In this document: positions 61,112 through 64,000 of the stretch, piece by piece
How the letters are laid out: the number at the start of each line of letters is the position of its first letter
Position numbering within the stretch: the stretch's first letter is position 1
Assembly (NCBI RefSeq): GCF_900156785.1
Contig: NZ_FTOP01000006.1
Location: forward strand, 62,001-126,000
Length of the DNA stretch: 64,000 bases
DNA from: Belliella pelovolcani
GTDB taxonomy: Bacteria > Bacteroidota > Bacteroidia > Cytophagales > Cyclobacteriaceae
Direction: 5' to 3'
Made by a program: the position numbers and the translations under genes
Notes under the pieces: generated by a model
The model's input: the letters and a program-made list of their open reading frames with translations, nothing else
Told to the model about the DNA's origin: nothing
Database searches by the model: none

Positions 61112-61489
61112 ATGAATTTTCCAAAAGACCTTAAGTACACCAACGACCACGAGTGGGTAAAAGTGGAAGGCGATATCGCTACAATCGGCATCACAGAATT
61201 TGCACAAAGAGAACTGGGTGACATCGTCTATGTAGAAGTAGAAACAGTAGGAGAAACAATTGCCTCAGGTGAAGTATTCGGGACTGTAGAAGCCGTAAAA
61301 ACCGTCTCTGATTTATTTATGCCACTAGAAGGAGAAATTATCGAATTCAACGAGGAGTTGGAGTCTGCACCAGAGGTAGTCAACGAAGATCCATATGGTG
61401 CAGGATGGATGATCAAAGTGAAATTTTCTGGAGAACTTCCAGCAGAGCTACTTTCAGCTGATGCATACGCTGAACTGATAGGTGCTTGA
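61112..61489 (+). CDS. gcvH: glycine cleavage system H protein
   Basis: 125-residue lipoyl carrier of the glycine cleavage system, shuttling the aminomethyl group between the P, T and L proteins. The start [21 protein letters not shown] is the family norm. The lipoylated Lys lies in [17 protein letters not shown], and the C-terminal [16 protein letters not shown] block is intact. It lies between sprA and vanZ, and overlaps vanZ by 8 bp, a typical arrangement in Cytophagales. The other gcv genes are not in the window. Confidence 0.97.
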   Translation: MNFPKDLKYTNDHEWVKVEGDIATIGITEFAQRELGDIVYVEVETVGETIASGEVFGTVEAVKTVSDLFMPLEGEIIEFNEELESAPEVVNEDPYGAGWMIKVKFSGELPAELLSADAYAELIGA

Positions 61490-61874
61490 TCAGTTACTAA
61501 AATATAGGATACTTCCTGCTTTAATTTGGTTGTTGATGATGCTCTTCGCATTGCTCAGCCCTGGTGATCAAATACCAAAAACACCCGAAATTCCCTTTAA
61601 AGACAAAATCATCCACTTTGGACTGTTTTTTGTTCTTACAATACTGTGGCTTAGAGTCCAAAATCAAAATAAGCGTGGTAAAAACTTTATTTATAAATTT
61701 TTTACTACCTATTTAGTTTTTGGAATTTTAATTGCTATATTAGTTGAATATTTGCAGTTGTATGTCCCTAATAGGTCATTTGACTACCATGACATCACCG
61801 CAAATATACTTGGAGGAACCGTTGGAATAATTTGTTTTTATATTTTATACAAGAGAGATTCCAAACTTGTATAA
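61482..61874 (+). CDS. VanZ-family membrane protein
   Basis: 130-residue membrane protein with four predicted helices (about 9-25, 46-64, 72-93 and 107-125). Family features are [34 protein letters not shown] in the first half and [28 protein letters not shown] in the second, the VanZ-like signature. VanZ proteins confer low-level teicoplanin resistance in some Gram-positives, but chromosomal relatives like this one have no established resistance role. The start is GTG at 61482, overlapping gcvH by 8 bp; no ATG is available. Confidence 0.88.
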   Translation: MLDQLLKYRILPALIWLLMMLFALLSPGDQIPKTPEIPFKDKIIHFGLFFVLTILWLRVQNQNKRGKNFIYKFFTTYLVFGILIAILVEYLQLYVPNRSFDYHDITANILGGTVGIICFYILYKRDSKLV

Positions 61875-61946
61875 GTAAAAATAAATGGCTAGAATTGTTA
61901 TCTCTAAATGGAAAAAAGTTAATAACCTTTATAAAAGTAAACAACC

Positions 61947-62621
61947 ATGGAAGCTAAGAAGACGCCAGAAGCAGATTTAACCAAGCGTTCGGGGATGTTC
62001 CTGAACTTGGGTCTGCTTGTCAGTGTGGGTCTAGTTCTGTTTGCTTTCGAATACAAGTCATTTGACGAACGTAATTTGAAAGACTTAGGACAAGTTGCCG
62101 ACGATTTTGAGGAATTATTAGATATTCCGATCACGGAACAACCACCACCGCCACCACCGCCAGTGGAGCAGCCAATCATTCAGGAAATCCCTGATGAAAT
62201 TGAAATCGAAGAGAAGATTGAAGTAAACTTTGACGTCGATGTGAAAGAAGAAACAGTCATCAAGGAAATCGTCATCTCAGATGCACCAGTTGTAGAAAAA
62301 GCAGATGAAATCTTCGACGTAGTGGAAAATGCTCCAAACCCTCCAGGGGGTATGGAAGGTTGGAACGAATACTTGAGAAAAAATCTTAAGTACCCAACTC
62401 AAGCTAGAAGAATGGGTATCGAAGGTACAGTATACGTGGTGTTCGTAGTGAATACTGATGGTACAATCCAAGACGTAGAAGTACTAAGAGGTATCGGAGG
62501 TGGATGTGATGAAGAAGCTTTAAGAGTAGTTCAAAACGCTCCTAAATGGGAACCTGGAAAACAAAGAGGTAGACCAGTGAGGGTTAGAATGAGACTTCCA
62601 ATCAGATTCAAACTTGGATAA
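61947..62621 (+). CDS. tonB: energy transducer TonB, copy 1
   Basis: 224-residue TonB-family protein coupling inner-membrane proton-motive force to outer-membrane receptors such as the SusC here. One N-terminal membrane helix (LNLGLLVSVGLVLFAFEY, about 18-36), a periplasmic linker with a polyproline run (EQPPPPPPPVEQP, about 66-78) and acidic stretches, then the TonB C-terminal domain at about 135-224 (YPTQARRMGIEGTVYVVFVV, GGGCDEEALRVVQNAPKW, RVRMRLPIRFKLG). It is followed by a strong terminator and then a paralogue. ExbB and ExbD are not visible. Confidence 0.94.
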   Translation: MEAKKTPEADLTKRSGMFLNLGLLVSVGLVLFAFEYKSFDERNLKDLGQVADDFEELLDIPITEQPPPPPPPVEQPIIQEIPDEIEIEEKIEVNFDVDVKEETVIKEIVISDAPVVEKADEIFDVVENAPNPPGGMEGWNEYLRKNLKYPTQARRMGIEGTVYVVFVVNTDGTIQDVEVLRGIGGGCDEEALRVVQNAPKWEPGKQRGRPVRVRMRLPIRFKLG

Positions 62622-62628
62622 AATATTT

Positions 62629-62653
62629 AAAAGGGGCTTCCGCCCCTTTTTTT
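62629..62653 (+). terminator. Rho-independent terminator of tonB copy 1
   Basis: AAAAGGGGC (62629-62637) pairs with GCCCCTTTT (62642-62650) around TTCC, then T residues, 7 bp after the stop. It separates the two tonB genes transcriptionally. Confidence 0.9.
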
Positions 62654-62746
62654 ATGCTTTTTCTTCAATCTTTAGATTGAAAATCAATCCATATTTTTCA
62701 ACTATCCTTTATACACAACCTATGTTTTTAAAATATAATTTATTTT

Positions 62747-62775
62747 GTTAGTTTATTAAAATATTTTTAACTAAC
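62747..62775. repeat. GTTAGTT/AACTAAC inverted repeat before tonB copy 2
   Basis: Perfect 7-bp arms (62747-62753 and 62769-62775) flank 15 bp of A/T, about 110 bp upstream of the second tonB start. It may be a regulator dyad for that gene, since the terminator at 62629-62653 forces copy 2 to have its own promoter. No exact TAnnTTTG was found. Confidence 0.4.
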
Positions 62776-62883
62776 TTTTACTCTAATCAAATCTTCTAAT
62801 AGAAAATTGATGATAAGCACCCCACATGGCTAGCATCATTAAAGGATGATTTGAATTATTCTTCACATTCTAAACTTGAAATC

Positions 62884-63549
62884 ATGGAAACCAAGAAATT
62901 GCCAAAAGCAGATTTGACTACAAAATCAGGAATGTTCTTCAACATTGGATTAGTCATCAGTATTTCCCTTGCACTATTTGCCTTTAATTACAAGGTTTAC
63001 GAAAGAGAGAGTATTTTCAATGCTTCTACATTGGATATCAATGTTGAAGAAATGATAGAAATTCCAATCACAAATCAAACACCACCTCCACCCCCTATAG
63101 AGCAACCAATAATAAAAGAGATGCCCAATGAAATCGAAGTAGATAAATTTGAGTTTGTTATTGATGTAGATGTTCCAGATGAAATAGTGATCAGCGACAT
63201 CGAAATCGCTCCTCCTCCGATTGAGGATGTTGAAACCATATTTGATATTGTTGAATCAGCACCCCTGCCGGCAGGAGGTATGAGTGCATGGAATGAATAC
63301 TTGCAAAAAAATCTAAAATACCCAACCCAGGCAAGGCGTATGGGAATCGAAGGGACGGTCATTGTCGTCTTTGTAGTCAACATAGACGGATCCATTCAAG
63401 ACTTAGAAGTACTGAGAGGCATTGGTGGTGGATGCGATGAAGAAGCTTTGAGGGTCATCAAAAACGCCCCAAAATGGGAACCTGGCAAACAAAGAGGAAA
63501 GCCTGTTAGAGTGAGAATGAGAATGCCTGTCAGATTCAAGCTAGGCTAA
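62884..63549 (+). CDS. tonB: energy transducer TonB, copy 2
   Basis: 221-residue paralogue of the preceding tonB. The start METKKLPKADLTTKSGMFFN at 62884 matches the start of copy 1 (MEAKKTPEADLTKRSGMFLN); a TTG at 62851 is rejected. Membrane helix about 18-36, polyproline TPPPPPIEQP, then the C-terminal domain. Over the last 86 residues 76 are identical to copy 1 by my count, whereas the linkers differ strongly in length and acidity. The pair is a tandem duplication with linker divergence, which may suit different receptors or different envelope states. Confidence 0.94.
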   Translation: METKKLPKADLTTKSGMFFNIGLVISISLALFAFNYKVYERESIFNASTLDINVEEMIEIPITNQTPPPPPIEQPIIKEMPNEIEVDKFEFVIDVDVPDEIVISDIEIAPPPIEDVETIFDIVESAPLPAGGMSAWNEYLQKNLKYPTQARRMGIEGTVIVVFVVNIDGSIQDLEVLRGIGGGCDEEALRVIKNAPKWEPGKQRGKPVRVRMRMPVRFKLG

Positions 63550-63556
63550 ACTTAAA

Positions 63557-63598
63557 AAACGAAGTCTATCTGAGTATTCACTTAGATAGACTTCGTTT
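63557..63598. terminator. bidirectional hairpin between tonB copy 2 and yicC
   Basis: Two 19-bp arms (63557-63575 and 63580-63598; core GAAGTCTATC/GATAGACTTC) with one G-T wobble and loop ATTC lie between the convergent genes. The stem is flanked by A on the left and T-rich sequence on the right, as in a shared terminator. Confidence 0.8.
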
Positions 63599-63616
63599 CC
63601 TTTAAGTTTCTATTTA

Positions 63617-64000
63617 TCAAAGGATATTCAAAGACTGCTCTTTGATCTTTTCCAACTCGTCCTTCATCACGATTACATATTTCTGCATGGAAGCATCGTT
63701 TGCTTTAGATCCGATGGTGTTGATCTCCCTGCCAATTTCCTGACAGATAAACCCAAGCTTTTTACCTTGTCCAGTACCTTCCTTTAGATTCTTTTCAAAG
63801 TAATCAAGGTGCGTGCCTAATCTTACGATTTCCTCAGTGATATCTACTTTCTCAAAATAGTAGATAAGCTCTTGCTCAAATCTATTTTTATCAAAGTCAT
63901 TTTCCTCAAGCCACTCTTTAAAATTATTTCTGATACGCTGTCTGATACGATCCTTTCGAATTGGGTCTTCAATTTTGACGTGCTTGAGGCCATCTCGTAA
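63617..64000 (-). CDS. yicC: YicC/YloC-family protein (partial, N-terminus off window)
   Basis: The minus strand is open from the right edge to the TGA at 63617-63619, giving the last 127 residues of a protein of usually about 290. The C-terminal YicC hallmark is clear: LGFICQEIGREINTIGSKANDASMQKYVIVMKDELEKIKEQ, with upstream helices RQRIRNNFKEWLEENDF and EEIVRLGTHLDYFEKNL. YicC proteins are putative endoribonucleases affecting small RNA turnover and envelope stress in E. coli. The catalytic N-terminal half cannot be seen. It is convergent with tonB copy 2. Confidence 0.93.
   Translation of the reverse strand, partial: LRDGLKHVKIEDPIRKDRIRQRIRNNFKEWLEENDFDKNRFEQELIYYFEKVDITEEIVRLGTHLDYFEKNLKEGTGQGKKLGFICQEIGREINTIGSKANDASMQKYVIVMKDELEKIKEQSLNIL

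Noticed and set aside
61482-61874. VanZ-like gene as an antibiotic resistance determinant
   Set aside because: It lies in a conserved housekeeping neighbourhood and no vanA/B-type genes are present; family membership alone does not imply resistance.

Overview
The window is chromosomal DNA from a low-GC member of the Bacteroidota, most likely the order Cytophagales and plausibly the family Cyclobacteriaceae (relatives of Algoriphagus or Belliella). The evidence is a SusC/SusD pair with glycoside hydrolases, the type IX secretion translocon gene sprA in the order ruvA-sprA-gcvH-vanZ-tonB, several promoters of the form TTTG-N19/21-TAnnTTTG, and families largely confined to this phylum (DUF4221, DUF4292, DUF4837). 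Genus placement is inference. No tRNA, rRNA, transposase, phage gene or CRISPR array was seen.

Layout. 1-12365 (minus strand) is an arabinan utilisation locus: susC, susD, a hairpin, then GH43, GH51, GH43, GH127 and a GH51 cut by the window edge. Opposite it on the plus strand (12864-17149) are an AraR-type regulator with a degenerate Nudix domain, a sodium/solute symporter and L-arabinose isomerase. Together they would bind and import arabinan fragments across the outer membrane, trim them to L-arabinose, take the sugar up and isomerise it to L-ribulose. Ribulokinase and the epimerase are not in the window. Matching dyad sequences suggest shared control.

17362-20108 (minus) resembles an Mhq-type quinone or electrophile response unit: marR, yceI, ring-cleavage dioxygenase and esterase, with two near-identical palindromes before marR and yceI. 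20145-29569 holds an alpha/beta hydrolase, an exported amidohydrolase, a DUF4407 membrane protein, a thiamine-binding-type protein, an unknown secreted protein paired with a barrel/coiled-coil/OmpA protein, and glutaminase.

29776-32994 is a PadR regulator followed by four tandem, diverged paralogues, each with a short helical N-terminal domain and about four membrane helices. This is the best candidate for an uncharacterised system. Around it and typA (33383-35188) lie 33-bp palindromic repeats and other repeat debris.

35485-40753 contains a DUF4221 lipoprotein, two membrane proteins with PH/GRAM-like domains, a Thermus-like isocitrate dehydrogenase and an enoyl-CoA hydratase. 40777-64000 is a long, mostly plus-strand core block: flippase, dUTPase, TPR protein, DUF4292 lipoprotein, EnvC-like protein, TatA, GatA, LysM lytic transglycosylase, DUF4837 lipoprotein, malic enzyme, RuvA, SprA, GcvH, VanZ and two tandem TonB paralogues. 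It ends with a convergent, truncated YicC gene.
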